A stretch of DNA of 64,000 bases from Panagrolaimus kolymaensis (lineage: Eukaryota; Nematoda; Chromadorea; Rhabditida; Panagrolaimidae). Shown here piece by piece: positions 1 through 11,429 of this stretch (positions are counted from its first letter, which is position 1; the number at the start of each line of letters is the position of its first letter). A program made the translations under genes and the position numbers. Location of the stretch: contig JAJQJQ010000011.1 of the NCBI GenBank assembly GCA_028622995.1, positions 5,456,001-5,520,000 of the forward strand, written 5' to 3'. A model generated the notes under the pieces. It saw only the letters and a list, made by a program, of their open reading frames with translations. It did not search any database and was not told the DNA's origin.

Positions 1-77
1 AGTTGTAGTTCATCCTCTTCTGCAAAAAAAAAGATAAAGAAAATGGGGGTTTAATAAATAAAATAATTCTTTTGCAG

Positions 78-778
78 GCTGAAGCCGTATTTAATCCGGA
101 TAGAAAAATGAGTCGAATGACTGATTTTGTTCAATTGGAAGAAGAAGCAATTGAACCTACACCTTGTCAATTAGTTCGTGGAACATCATTATCAAAAGTG
201 CATAATTTATTTTTATTATTGGGCCTTCAGCATGCGTTTGTCACTGATCGTGGAAGATTAATTGGAGTTGTATCAGTCACAGAGGTAAGAAATTTTTAAA
301 GTTTGAGACTAAAAAAATAACAAAATTGAAAAAGCGCACTGTAAGTATGACTCCTTTAAATAATGAAAGTGGGAGAGTTCAATAATATTTTTTTCTTTCT
401 TAAAACACAAGTCAAAATAAAATAGCATTAATGATTCATTTGTTTATGCTTCAATCATCATTGGCCATTAACCAAATTGGTCATAAATGTTTTAAATTTT
501 CACTTTTTAGTTAAAAAAGCTATTTCAATATTGGTCTTTTTTTTATCAACATGTCTAAGTTTAAAAACGTTCTTTGGAATCCAAAGTAGCATTAGCAAAA
601 ACTTTATGTGCCCAAAAACGAATTTACATTCGAATTATAAAAAAGGCTTCCAAACTAGCATAAACTCAAATTCACTAACTAATTTCACCTAAATTTTCAG
701 CTTAGAGAAGTTGTCTCAGATATTTATGCTGGAAAAGCTGCTTTAAAATATATTGATCCCGCATTTCATGGTGCATAA
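78..778 (+). CDS. ClC-type chloride channel, C-terminal end (partial)
   Basis: Two exons, 78-284 and 701-778, join in frame. The first follows TTTTGCAG and ends at GAG|GTAAGA; the second follows AAATTTTCAG and ends in TAA. Together they encode the last ~94 residues of a voltage-gated chloride channel/transporter: a second CBS domain (LSKVHNLFLLLGLQHAFV, then GRLIGVVSVTE) followed by LREVVSDIYAGKAALKYIDP and the stop. The CBS2 pattern of an 'FxxLGLxxxxVxxxGxLxGVVxxxEL' strand-helix unit is characteristic of animal ClC-1/2-type channels such as the nematode CLH proteins. The pore and CBS1 lie to the left of the window, so the subtype cannot be set. The stretch 1-77 is the end of the preceding intron. 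Confidence 0.82.
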
Positions 779-876
779 AATCAACGATGGTCAAGAGCAA
801 TGATTAATCATTAAAGAACATTTAAACTTATCAATTTTAAAAAAATGCAAAGATAAACACATTTTATAAGGAACTC

Positions 877-882
877 AATAAA
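877..882 (+). terminator. Poly(A) signal of the ClC gene
   Basis: AATAAA lies about 100 bp after the stop codon of the chloride-channel gene and is the first canonical hexamer downstream. Confidence 0.5.
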
Positions 883-940
883 ACATTAGGTTTAACAAAA
901 AAATGGAAATGCTTGTAAATAATCAATATATATTTTTTGT

Positions 941-965
941 TTATTTTATTTTATTTTATTTTATT
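941..965. repeat. Microsatellite (TTATT)5
   Basis: Five uninterrupted TTATT units lie in the ClC/PMP3 intergenic region. The rest of 779-1750 is AT-rich with A and T runs and no recognisable gene apart from the promoter features before 1751. Confidence 0.85.
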
Positions 966-1634
966 GTTATTACATAAATTCACACTAAGTGTTTACGGGA
1001 AAAAAATAAAACACTTTTTTTTCTGAACTTTGTTTCACGTTCATAAAGAGAGAACATACATCATCATCCCTTCTCTCCCGTTTTTGCTTTTCTTTTTTTA
1101 TATTTTTTTACGAAATTAAAAACAGCAACAACAGCAGCAATGAAAAAAAAGAAGGCAAAAAAGAAAAACACTGGTGGAGGTTCAATTTAATCGAGCAATA
1201 GAGAGAGAAGGGAAAGAAAAAAAGAAAAGGCCGGTCTATGCATTGGCTTTAATATTTCTTCCAATGAATGTTGAACGCTACTACTAACTCCATTCCCTTT
1301 TCTTCTTCCTTCATCGTCGTCGCCGCATGTTGTTTATTGGGACTTGAGCCAAATAACGAAAGGAAAAAGGAAAGAAAAACGAGCGGACCAATGATCAAGA
1401 TAACAAACAACAATACGCACAAAATATTCATTTGTGTGTGCGAAAAACAGCGAAACAGAAAGAGATGGATACACGCACGAAGAAAAAAAATATGAGAGAG
1501 AAAGGATCCTCCATCTTTGTGTTGTTTTGTTTTTGAAAAAAAGTCTTCTGTTGCTGCTGGTTTGCTGCGCATTTTTTTCTTCTCCTTTTTTTCTTCATCG
1601 TGTTTTACTTTCGTGACATTGCTTGATATTTGTG

Positions 1635-1644
1635 TATAAATATA
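1635..1644 (+). promoter_or_regulatory. TATA box upstream of PMP3 gene A
   Basis: TATAAATATA lies about 35 bp before the TTTTTTCAG site at 1671-1679 and about 115 bp before the start codon. Its spacing suits a core promoter. The second tandem gene lacks an equivalent TATA box. Confidence 0.45.
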
Positions 1645-1677
1645 CCTTTAAATCTAACGTTCACCTTTCCTTTTTTC

Positions 1678-1679
1678 AG
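1678..1679 (+). other. Splice acceptor, probably trans-splice, of PMP3 gene A
   Basis: TTTCCTTTTTTCAG is followed by 71 nt of 5' UTR before ATG 1751. The same acceptor and following UTR recur at the second gene (AG at 3394-3395). No donor is evident upstream, so trans-splicing of a spliced leader is the simplest reading. Confidence 0.5.
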
Positions 1680-1750
1680 TAACTTATTACTTGTGCTCGC
1701 TTGATTACTTTCTTCTGAATTTTATTCAACAACTTTGATCCAAATTCAAA

Positions 1751-2623
1751 ATGGCTGTAACTCTTGGTGATTGCTGCAGAATCTTCTTCTCCGTTATCAT
1801 TCCTGTAAGTTCATTTTAAAGTTGGTTTAACTGTTGAAAAGGTTTATCAAAATCTTCATTTTTGTGAATCACGCATCTTTATGCTTTTGGAGTTCTTATT
1901 GCTTTCAACAACATTGACTTTTGCATAAATTTATTTCATCTCTAAAATGCTTTCTTGTAAAAATAAGCGATGGTTACTCCAAACATGGCAATTTGTTATG
2001 TTTAATATTGACTTTTAAAACACTTCGAATAACAACAAGACTTAATATTTTTGCTTATTTTTCGTTTCCATCTCGTTTATTGTAATTACAAATAGAAGGT
2101 TGATCTTCCATAAGCATGACAAATACAAAGTAAAAGAAAACAATACTATTTGCTTGTTTACCTTAGTTGAAAAAATTTAACATGTGATTGCAAAAGCTAT
2201 GATTCACTAATTTATCAATAATCTGCCATTCTCGTACAACTATTATCTCATTAATCATTATTTCTTTTTTAGCCTGTTGGTGTATTCTTGCAAACTGGTT
2301 GTGATGTTCATCTTGCTATCTGCATTCTTCTCACTCTTCTTGGTTACATTCCTGGGTAAGTCTTTTACCTTTCTTTTAATAATGTTAACCAAAAGCTCAA
2401 AAAGTAATCCTTTGCTTGTTTACTATGAAAAGCGACATTTTTTTGGTTATTTATTCTTTCATATAATTGCATTTCCTCAGTTTCTTCAACAACATAAGGC
2501 ATTGTTTTCGATTACCTTTAGGCTTTTTGGAATTATCACTTCTTGGTCAAAACGTTTTTCATACATACTAATTATCCATTTTTTAGATTGATTTACGCTA
2601 TCTACGTCATCGTTTCCGAATAA
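1751..2623 (+). CDS. PMP3/UPF0057 small membrane proteolipid, copy A
   Basis: Exons are 1751-1804, 2273-2355 and 2587-2623, giving 57 aa. The protein starts MAVTLGDCCRIFFSVIIPPV and ends IYAIYVIVSE. It has two hydrophobic helices separated by the LQTGCDVHLAICILLTLLGY segment, the typical layout and length of the UPF0057/PMP3 (YqaE, plasma-membrane proteolipid 3) family. In yeast and plants these proteins sit in the plasma membrane and influence membrane potential and salt tolerance; the role in worms is less clear. The donor of exon 2 splits a Gly codon (GG|GTAAGT). It is the first of two tandem paralogues with the same intron positions and a TATA box upstream. Confidence 0.9.
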
Positions 2624-3393
2624 ACGAATCATCTTGATGCTTAAATGGTGCTCCAAAGCCCATCTTTATTATATTCAAAGCTCATGGATTCCGTCAATAC
2701 TTCCACTTTTTATTATTCTTTTTTTTGTAAAACTTCTTAATTTTTCTTATTTTGTACAGCATTTTTTGTTTTCAAAAAATGACATTGTTTTTGTCAATTT
2801 GATTGGATTATCATAAATTGCTTTTTTGTTTTACTCTTGTTTCTAATTTTGCATGATTTTTGTTGTCTTGTTTATTTATTACCATGGATGGACAAACGTG
2901 TTTCATGATTTGCAATGACAGCATTTCGCCTGCAAAAGAGATCGTCTCAGCATAAATGTCAGTAAAAAAAGCATCTAATGAGGTTTAAAAAATGGCATCA
3001 AGAAAATCATTATAATAACCGGACTTACACACCTTACCAATAAGCGCTTTTACCGAAACATAAAAATTTTTTTATAACTTAAAGTCCAATATGCTTCATT
3101 AACGAAAAAATACGTCGATAATTGCCACAATCCATTCTTCTGAAATGCTTAGATGTCTTGAAAATGCGGTTAAATTTTAAAATGTTGCTCTTTCTCAAAA
3201 CGATTACAATTCATTTGGAGTGCAGCTGTCGTGCTTGCATCTTCTTCATTATCATTTCTCGAAAACTGAGAAAATCCTTATTCATCATCCTTCATTTTTG
3301 TATTATCGTCTTTTTGTTGTTGAAAAAATACTTTGCTGCTTCGTGCTATTTCGTGAACTGCGTTTTTTATATTTCTAATATTTCCTTTTTTTC

Positions 3394-3395
3394 AG
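3394..3395 (+). other. Splice acceptor, probably trans-splice, of PMP3 gene B
   Basis: TTTCCTTTTTTCAG is followed by a 5' UTR nearly identical to that of copy A (shared block 1666-1740 versus about 3382-3450). No TATA box is visible before it. Confidence 0.45.
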
Positions 3396-3463
3396 TAACT
3401 TATTACTTGTGCTCGCTTGATTACTTTCTTCTGAAGTTTATTCAACTTTGATCAGAATTCAAG

Positions 3464-3931
3464 ATGGCTGTAACTCTTGGTGATTGCTGCAGAGTTTTCT
3501 TCTCCCTTATCCTTCCTGTAAGTTATTTTCAACAATGGATTGTAAAGCTTCAGGTTAACATTAGCTCAATAAGCTGCAATTTTTGAATTTCATACTAATC
3601 ATTGTTTCATTTTTAGCCGATCGGCGTCTTCTTGCAAACTGGATGTGATTATCATCTCGCCATCTGCATTCTTCTCACCATCCTTGGATATTTCCCTGGG
3701 TATGGTTTTTACTTTTACCATATGGATGTTTACATAATGCTCTAATTAATTTTCAACTTGTTTACGTAGTACAAATCCTAACAACTTTTTCAAAACATCA
3801 TTTCATCTACTGCTAATGCAGCATTTGTTAATCCATATCTTTGATAATAATATTTCCAACATATTTATGCTTACTAATTGTTCTTATTTTTTAGATTGAT
3901 CTATGCCATCTACGTCATCGTCTCCGAATAA
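3464..3931 (+). CDS. PMP3/UPF0057 small membrane proteolipid, copy B
   Basis: Exons are 3464-3517, 3617-3699 and 3895-3931, giving 57 aa. Exon lengths (54, 83, 37 coding nt) and intron phases are identical to copy A. The changes are mostly conservative: Ile to Val/Leu in the first helix, Val to Ile after the Pro-Pro pair, CDVHL to CDYHL, and LLGYIPG to ILGYFPG. The final 13 residues are unchanged. The 5' UTR and parts of the 3' UTR (GCTCATGGATTC after both stops) are shared, so the duplication covered the whole transcript. Introns 1 and 2 are much shorter than in copy A. The interval 2624-3463 between the genes contains nothing else recognisable. Confidence 0.9.
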
Positions 3932-4590
3932 CGGAACTGCTTCTGCTTAATGGTACTCCATCGTTTCAAAGCTCATGGATTCATTCGATGCCTCCAACTT
4001 TTGCTCATGTTGTTTTTTTTTCTTGTATGATGTTTTTTAACTTATTATTGTGGTTAGCATTTTTTTGAATTTGACATATCTTTGTCATTTTGTTTTAATA
4101 AAATTTGCTTTTGTTTAACCTTCCTTTCTGTTTTTGTATGTTTTTTGTTGTTGTTGTGGTGGAGTTCATACAATGAACAAACAGGATCTCTTCCCTTGAG
4201 TTGACGCCAATGACATCTTGATTTACAGCTTTTTTCATTTAAGCATTGCATTAACATTATGAAGATTATCTTTTAGGAACATCAGAGTGGTTTGTTTTGG
4301 AGAGAGAAAGCGGTGAAGGATAACCATATTTTCTAAACCTTTGTAAGATTTATCTTCAGCTAAATATTCTGTTCAATGAAAACTATTTTTTCTGCTATTA
4401 TTAAAGCCGATTCATTTTTTAGAAAATAAATTTATTTACAAAAGCAAATCTTTCCAAACTATGTGAAAAAAAAAGTGAAAACATAAACTAAGAAAGCGTG
4501 CAATATTTCTTTCTGACGAAAAAAGTGTCAAATATAAAAAAGCTAGCAAAACACTTATAAAAGTAAAGAGAAATTATTAACAAAGTTCTC
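3932..4590. other. Intergenic, convergent 3' regions
   Basis: This holds the 3' UTR of PMP3 copy B and the region between convergent genes. It is T-rich on the plus strand and A-rich towards 4440-4560. No coding or RNA gene was seen. Confidence 0.5.
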
Positions 4591-5542
4591 TTAAAATTCC
4601 TTGATTTTAAATTTGATGTTTTCAATGTTTTGAATAATGACGTCTTTGAAATTTTCCTTAAATGTCGAACCTACTGTAGGAGCAAAAGAAAAGGTCATAT
4701 GTTTTTCATCAGATGCTGAACTATTATTCTGAAATTTAAAAAAAATGGTTAAATTAAAATGTTATTATGCTTCTGATTAACTTACTTTCAAAAATATTAC
4801 AAATTCATTGACATCAAAAGTGTCAGGTACGTTATGAAGATAAAAGAAAAAAAGTTTTTTATTTTGATGTTGTAAATGTAATTCTGCAAGCTTTTTAGTT
4901 GTTTCAGGAGTGTAAAAGCTAGATGATGATGGTATACTAAAAAAAATATTTTTGGGGTTTTAATCGTTTTAAGCCTTACAATGAAAATGCAATAATAAAA
5001 GGAAGATGCTTAATAATTTCTTCAAGAGGAAGATTCAATCCATTTGCATCTTTGATTAAACATTGATAAATACTTGCATCTTTAACTTTTTTTGTCAAAA
5101 ACAAAAATTCCGTTAAACTTAAGTTAATTTTTTGAAAGTAAATACTAACATTATTAAAAATAATTTTTGATTTTAGCGGGTTTAATAGTTCAAAATTGTA
5201 AAAATATTGAAATTTCAATTGGCCAAAAACTAAAAGCTTAAAATTTGATAGAATAAAAACATCCTTAGAAAATTCTAGGTTTTTGTTTCGATAACAACAT
5301 TTGATTTGATTTTCAAATATTTCCAATAACACGCAAGGTAAAATTTTAAGTTTAGAATAAAAATATTTGCAGGAAGAATACAATTTACGATAAACTTTTG
5401 GCTTAAGTTCTGGGTTTTTTAGAATATAATCAAATACATCTCTTGGAAATGCAAGCCGTTGTTGGTGAACAATATTTTCAGGGGAAAAATGATGAGAGAT
5501 TGGAGGATTTTCACATTTTTCATTTGAACAAATATGGAGCAT
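4591..5542 (-). CDS. F-box-like protein, nematode expanded family
   Basis: The minus-strand exons are 5542-4980, 4936-4786 and 4728-4591, giving 283 aa. After a short N-terminus (CSNEKCENPP) comes FPRDVFDYILKNPELKPKVY followed by RKLYSSCKYFYSK. This is the short F-box-like helix pattern seen in very large lineage-specific protein families of panagrolaimid-type nematodes. The middle is rich in Phe, Leu and Asn with alternating hydrophobics (possible beta-rich F-box-associated domain). The end reads NIENIKFKIKEF. F-box proteins recruit substrates to SCF ubiquitin ligases, but no substrate can be inferred. Family assignment rests on pattern recognition only. Both introns have clean GTAAG and TTTAG/TTCAG borders and keep frame. 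Confidence 0.62.
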
Positions 5543-6287
5543 TTTGATTAAAAGTGAAAAAGAGAATTGTTTATTTCACGAAAAAAACTTTTAAGTTGTG
5601 ATTAAACTAGCAAGAATTTTTATTTGCTTGATGCCATCCATCCTTGACCTCATAAAAAAATTTTTTCTTTTAAGGCAATCTTCATATTGCTTGAGGTAAA
5701 AAAAGACCAAACATTTATTTTATTTTTCCAATCATAGCGATTCTTCTTGCTTGTTAATACGAATAAAGCTCGTAAAAACCAGAATGAAAAAAGTTAAGCA
5801 TAAATTAAGACCATTCTCGGAAAATAGGAAATAAAAAATGAAGAAACATCCAAATTATGCGACTACTTTTTAATTATTAAAAAAGAGAAAGAAGACATAT
5901 TTACTTTATTCAAACTTTCAGCTTCACGTTGTTTATTTTTTTAAATTCATTTTTTATATTAAAGTACCTTTTTAAATCTGTACTTTATTCAGTTTCATCG
6001 TCCTTTGCCCTATTTTTATTACCACGTGTTTATGATCATTTTCTTTTTTTCATATCCGAATGTCCAGCAATCAGCAGTAGCAGTAACAGAAGCTATAGTC
6101 CAGTCTCTCCCTTTTGTTGATAAAGAAAACTTTTTCCTCCGCCACCACAGAAAAAAATTTGATAACAAAAAAATAAAAGCAAGAATGTTGTAATTTTATT
6201 TCCATCCATATGTGTCTTTAAAAACGTTCTTTGCCTTCTTCCTTCGATTAGCGATAGCTTGTTTGTCTGAGTCTCGGCTGATTTTAA
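5543..6287. other. Divergent intergenic region
   Basis: This separates the minus-strand F-box-like gene from the plus-strand MFS gene and should hold both promoters. Short open frames here are T-rich and do not resemble a protein. A TTCGATTAG about 30 bp before ATG 6288 could be a trans-splice acceptor. Confidence 0.4.
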
Positions 6288-7914
6288 ATGACGTTATCGG
6301 ATACTTTAAAGCTTACAGTAATATGCTTTACCCTTTCATTATCATGCAATTTTCAATATGGGTTTTCTTCAACATATATGAATACGCCAGTGGATGAATT
6401 TAAAAATTATTTAAACCATTCATTAGCTAAAAGGAAAATAACAATGACGGATTCAATGTATGATTGGATTTGGGATGTTATAGCAAATTGTTGGTTTGTT
6501 GGATTCTTTTTTGGAATTTGGTTGAGTCCATTATTAAATGATAAATTTGGTAGGAAAGTTGGCTTCATTGTTATGAATGTTGCAAGTTTATTAGCTTCAA
6601 TTCTAAGATTTATTGGAATATTAGTTTATTGGCCCGAATTATTATTTGCTGGAAGGCTTTTAGGTATTTTATTTAAATCTCAAAGAAATTTTAACTTTTT
6701 ATTTTTTATTTTTTAGCAGCAATTTCCACAGCTGTCACATATCAAAGTTTAATCCTTTATCTTCAAGAATGTTCACCCACTCCATTGCGAGGAGTCATGT
6801 CGTTCACCTCTGAAATTTCATATGCGGTTATGGCCCTTCTTGGAATGTTTCTTGGACTTGATTCAATTTTTGGTAAAAATTTAAAACTTCTCGTGGGATT
6901 TGCTGTTATTCCTTCGCTGATTGCTTTAATCGTATTATTTCCTATGCCTGAAACTCCAAAATTTCTTTACATAGTTAAAAAAGATCCAAAAGCCGCATCA
7001 AAATCTATTCAATTTTATCATGGAAAATCTGCAGATATTCCATCAGTTTTGCATGAAATTGCTTTAGAAGCTGAACAAGATTTAGAATCAAATTCCACGA
7101 TAAAAGAAATTTTCACAACTCCTTATCTTCGAAAAGCAGTATTATTGAGTTGTTTGGCTTTACAACAAACTGTTGCACTTTGGGCTATTTTATTATCATC
7201 CACTGATTTCCTTAAACATGCTGATTTGAAAGAAGATATCGCAGAATGGTCTTCAACTGGGATGGCTTTGGCTTATGTTATTGGAACCATTTCGGGTTCA
7301 ACTTGTATTGAAAAATATGGTCGTCGACCAATGATTTTAATTTTTTCCACAGCTAATACAGCATCATTATTATTTTATGTTATTTTTGCTGCATTGCAAC
7401 CTCATATGCAATTTTTGCAATATGGGTGTTTGCTTTGCTTTTTATTTTATGGATTTACTTATGGGTTAGTTTATTTTTTTTCTTATTGACTCGTTTTACT
7501 TTGTAACTCTTTGATCATTCCAAATTGAAACTTTACAAAAAAAAATTACTTTGCACTTACGCATTGGTTTCAATTTCTAATTTCAATAAAACAAATTATT
7601 ACAGATTTGGTGTTGGACCAATAACATGGTTTTTAAGTTCTGAACTTGTTCCACAAAGGCATCGATCATTAGTTCAATCATTATGTTATGCAATAAATAC
7701 AATTATGGTTGTAATATCCACATTTACAATATTACCATTATTTTCTGTAATAAAAGCATATGCATTTTTGGCTTTATATGTTATTCCATCATGTTTATGT
7801 TTAATAGTACTGTTTGCTCAATTACCCGAAACAAAGGGAAGAGAAATTCATGAAATTGTTGCTGAACTTCGTGGAAAGCATCCAAGGATAAGTGTAATAG
7901 ATAAAGAAATTTAA
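6288..7914 (+). CDS. MFS sugar-transporter-like protein (SLC2/GLUT type)
   Basis: Exons are 6288-6663, 6717-7464 and 7605-7914, giving 477 aa with about 12 hydrophobic segments. Signatures of the sugar-porter branch of the major facilitator superfamily are visible. The N-half loop carries LNDKFGRKVG. PMPETPKFLY follows helix 6, matching the PESPR-type motif. EKYGRRPMIL is the C-half repeat of the loop motif, and LPETKGREI after the last helix matches the PETKGR hallmark. The start is chosen because MTLSDTLKLTVICFTLSLSC directly precedes the first helix and the NFQYGFSSTYMNTP stretch typical of GLUT helix 1-loop. It is probably a plasma-membrane hexose or related facilitator; the substrate is not determined. 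It could also be one of the many nematode orphan SLC2-like proteins. Confidence 0.85.
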
Positions 7915-7990
7915 AAAGATTATAAAAATTAGATGTAAATATTGTTGGTTGGATTTAAGAATTGGAAGTATGTAAAAATAAAGGAATTTT

Positions 7991-7996
7991 AATAAA
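7991..7996 (+). terminator. Poly(A) signal of the MFS gene
   Basis: AATAAA lies about 77 bp downstream of the MFS stop codon. The remaining 8000-8557 is non-coding between convergent genes. Confidence 0.55.
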
Positions 7997-8557
7997 GTTG
8001 CGGAAGCAAAACATCATCTGCTAGTTTTGGATTTTTACCTTCTTATCCCAACATCATTTTCTAATCAAATAAGCTTCACAACTTTCAACTACATTCATAA
8101 AGCCAATTGAATACCAAACTTGCTTCATAAAAGTAAATGGAATTATAAAATTTACAAGACCTTTGGTGGTTCATAAACCGCTCTGAGAAATGAAAGCAGA
8201 AAAAGTTCAAAACATTCAACCAATCATTTGTGGCTTTTTTGGAGTTTAATTTGCTGCAAAAATAAAATTTACAATAATAATTAACGCTATTTAAAAAAAT
8301 GCGTTATAACACCATTGTTAAGCAACAGCGATACTTACAATAAAATCTATGTACATGATTGATAATAATGATTCAATATAATCATCAAAATCTTAGACTA
8401 CTATTATCTCTTCTTTCACCTTCATTCACTGAATAAGAAAAAATGATAAAGAAAAAAAGATTTAATTTTCGTTGGTAAAAACATTTATTCACAAAAAATT
8501 ACAAGACAGAAAAATAAAAAACATCAAAGAATAAAAAATACAATATTTCTAATTGAG

Positions 8558-11429
8558 TCATTTCTTTTGTCGAAGCATATAAGCACCATTCACCAAGCGC
8601 AACCATTCATGATAAAGTGCTTTTGTATCAGCTGTACGTTCACGTAATTCAGAGACTTCCATTGCGACAGAATTGAAAATACTATCGAATCTTTGTAAAT
8701 GATTTTCAAGATCTTTGCGTGAGAATTCAGTGATGGCCTAAAAAAATTCTTTCATAGTAAAATTGAATTAAAACAAATAACTTACTTCTCCTTCAGTTTG
8801 CATAACCAATCTTTCTAATTTTCCAACTTTGTCCATCAAATCCAATACAGTTCTTTCAATTCCCGATAATTCTTGTAACATAAATTCCCATGATTCATTA
8901 TCAGCAATAACTCGGCCTCTTCCTTCTTTTTCACGAGAAATTAATGATATAATTCGATTATCACGACGAACAGAAGCAAGCAAATCTGAAAAATAAATAC
9001 ATCATAAATAAGCACAAATAAAAGTTGTAATAAAAAAGCTTACCTGAGACGTGAGTTCTTGAACGACTTAAATCAATTCGACGAAGTTTAATAACAGCTC
9101 GAAATCGTGAAAGTTCATCGTTCATCTTTTCTGCATCTCTTTCAGCTGAAGTATTTTTGAAGCTATCACCAAGAAGTCTCATTTCTTTGAAATATGTTCT
9201 GAAAAATCGTGTATTGGTAGACAAAATATTTAAATTAAACTCAACATACTGAAGCTTTTCTAATTGTTCTTTTAATTCTTGTGGAACTTCGCGAACAGAA
9301 GGTTTTTGAGCTTCTGGTTGTGATATACCACCTAAGCCAATACCAAAAAGTCCTCCACCAGTATTAGTTGAACCAAAAGCAGGAACATTTGAAGATGTTG
9401 TAGCAGTCGATGTTGTGCCAAATAAACCTCCACCGCTAGTATTTTGATTTGAAGTTGAAGTGTTAGCACCAAATAAACTTCCAACAGTTGAGTTTTGACT
9501 TGCTCTTACATTGTTTGAACCAAATAGAGATCCACTGGCACCAGAGCCATTTGATTGAACATTCGTTGAAGTTGGAGCTGAACCAAATAGATTTGAACCA
9601 GCAGGTTTTGCTGCTCCTAAAAGAGAACTTCCAGATGGAGTTGATGAATTTGATGTTGTATTACCAAATAGTCCTCCACCAGTATTAGTCGAACCAAAAG
9701 CAGGAGCAGTTGAAGATGTTGTAGCAGGAGCAGTTGAAGATGTTGTAGTAGGAGCAGTTGAAGATTTTGGAGCAGGAGCAGTTGAAGATGTAGTAGTAGG
9801 AGGAGTTGAAGATGTTGGAGCAGTCGATGTTGAACCAAATAAACCACCACCAGAAGAACTTGCTGCAGCAATGTTTGAACCAAAGATGGATCCACCAGTT
9901 GAGCTTTGATTTGACGTTGCTGTGTTCGACCCAACGAGAGATCCACCAGTTCCAAAGCCGTTTGACTGAGCATTCGTTGATGTTGAAGTTGAATCAGTAG
10001 GCTTTGATCCAAAAAGAGTACTTCCAGATGAAATTGCAGTATTTGATATTGTGTTACCCATAACTCCTCCACCAGCATTAGTTGAACCAAAAGAAGGAGC
10101 AGTTGAAGATGTTGGAGCAGTCGATGTTGAGCCGAATAAACCACCACCAGAGGAACTTGCTGCAACATTGTTTGAACCAAAAAGAGATCCACCAGTTGAG
10201 CCTTGATTTGACGTTGCAGTGTTTGAACCAAAAAGTCCTCCACCAGTATTAGTTGAACCAAAGGCAGGAGCAGCCATTGATGTTGAACCGAATAAACCTC
10301 CACCAGTAGAATTTGATGCCACAGTGTTTGAGCCAAATATTCTTTCGTTAGTTGAGCTTTGATCTGACGCTGCCGTGTTGGAACCACCGAGAGATACACC
10401 AGTACCAAAGCCATTTGATTGAACGTTTGTTGAAGTTGAACCAAAGATTGATGAGCCAGAAGGCTTTGACCCAAAAAGAGAATTTCCAGTTGTTGATTCT
10501 GTATTTGATGTTTTATTACCAAAAAGTCCTCCACCAGCATTAGTTGAACCAAAAGCAGAAGCAGTTAAAGATGTTGTAGCAGTCGATGTTGTGCCAAATA
10601 AACCTCCACCGCTAGTATTTTGATTTGAAGTTGCAGTGTTAGCGCCAAATAAACTTCCACCAGTTGAGTTTTGACTTGCTGCTGCATTGTTTGAACTAAA
10701 TAGAGATCCACCAGTACCAAAGCCTTTTGATTGAACGTTCGTTGAAGTTGGAGCTGAACCAAATAGATTTGAACCAGAAGGTTTTGCTGCTCCAAAAAGA
10801 GAGGTTCCAGATGAAGTTGCTGTATTTGTTGATGAATTACCAAAAAGTCCTCCACCAGTATTAGTCGAACCAAAAGTTGAAGATGTTGGAGCAGTCGATA
10901 TTGAGCCGAATAAACCTCCACCAGAGGAACTTGATGCAACAGTGTTTGAGCCAAAAAGAGATCCACCAGTTGAATTTGGATTTGACGTTGCTGTGTTTGA
11001 ACCAAATAGAGATCCACCAGTACCAAAGCCACTTGATTGAACATTCGTTGAAGTTAAATTAAATAGAGTTGAACCAGCAGGTTTTGATCCAAAAAGAGAG
11101 CTTCCAGAGGGAGTTGCAGATGTTGTATTACCAAAAAGTCTTCCACCAGCATTAGTTGAACCAAAAGCAGAAGCAGTTGAAGATGTTGGAGCAGTCGATG
11201 TTGAGCCGAATAAACCTCCACTAGTAGAACTTGATGCAGCATTGTTTGAACCAAAAAGAGATCCACCAGTACCAAATCCACTTGATTGAGCATTTGTTGA
11301 AGCTGGAGTTGAACCAAAGATAGATGAACCAGTAGGCTTTGATCCAAAAAGAGAATTTCCAGTTGGAGTTTCTGTATTTGATGTTGTTGTATTACCAAAA
11401 AGGCCGCCTGGTTTTGGAGGTCCAAACAT
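8558..11429 (-). CDS. Nup58/p45-like FG nucleoporin, copy B (tail-less)
   Basis: The minus-strand exons are 11429-9250, 9198-9044, 8985-8786 and 8737-8558, giving 904 aa. Residues 1 to ~710 form an FG domain starting MFGPPKPGG, rich in GGLFG, SLFGS and FGSTN units. A helical coiled-coil region follows (REVPQELKEQLEKLQ, then YFKEMRLLGDSF, SRFRAVIKLRRIDL, and exon 4 AITEFSRKDLENHLQRFDSI). FG repeats followed by this helical block fit Nup58/p45 of the Nup62-Nup58-Nup54 central-channel complex. Unlike copy A, the protein stops shortly after ERTAD, with an unrelated ending (YHEWLRLVNG...LRQKK), and so lacks the C-terminal FG tail. Exons 2-3 and their introns are almost identical to copy A. Intron 1 (51 nt) has no in-frame stop. 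The start is set by homology to copy A; an in-frame ATG at 11492 also exists. Nup54 or Nup62 are less likely alternatives. Confidence 0.72.
9340..11429 (-). repeat. Internally amplified FG-repeat coding region
   Basis: In the first exon of Nup58 copy B a block of about 100 codons recurs. The plus-strand text GTTGGAGCAGTCGATGTTGA (or a close variant) occurs near 9811, 10111, 10888 and 11188, two pairs 300 bp apart, with related forms near 9400 and 10576. A larger segment, 9400-9690, is repeated about 1.17 kb away at 10570-10870. At about 9705-9800 there is also a 30-bp minisatellite encoding STAP/TTS units. Confidence 0.8.

Noticed and set aside
1249..1616. Overlapping frames of 60-107 codons on both strands upstream of the PMP3 genes
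   Set aside because: No resemblance to proteins; both strands are open; the region fits a promoter/5' flank.
9488..11062. Long open frames overlapping the Nup58 FG region on both strands, Leu/Gln-rich
   Set aside because: These are shadow frames of the FG repeats. They lack splice-site support, and the FG frame continues into the conserved helical exons.
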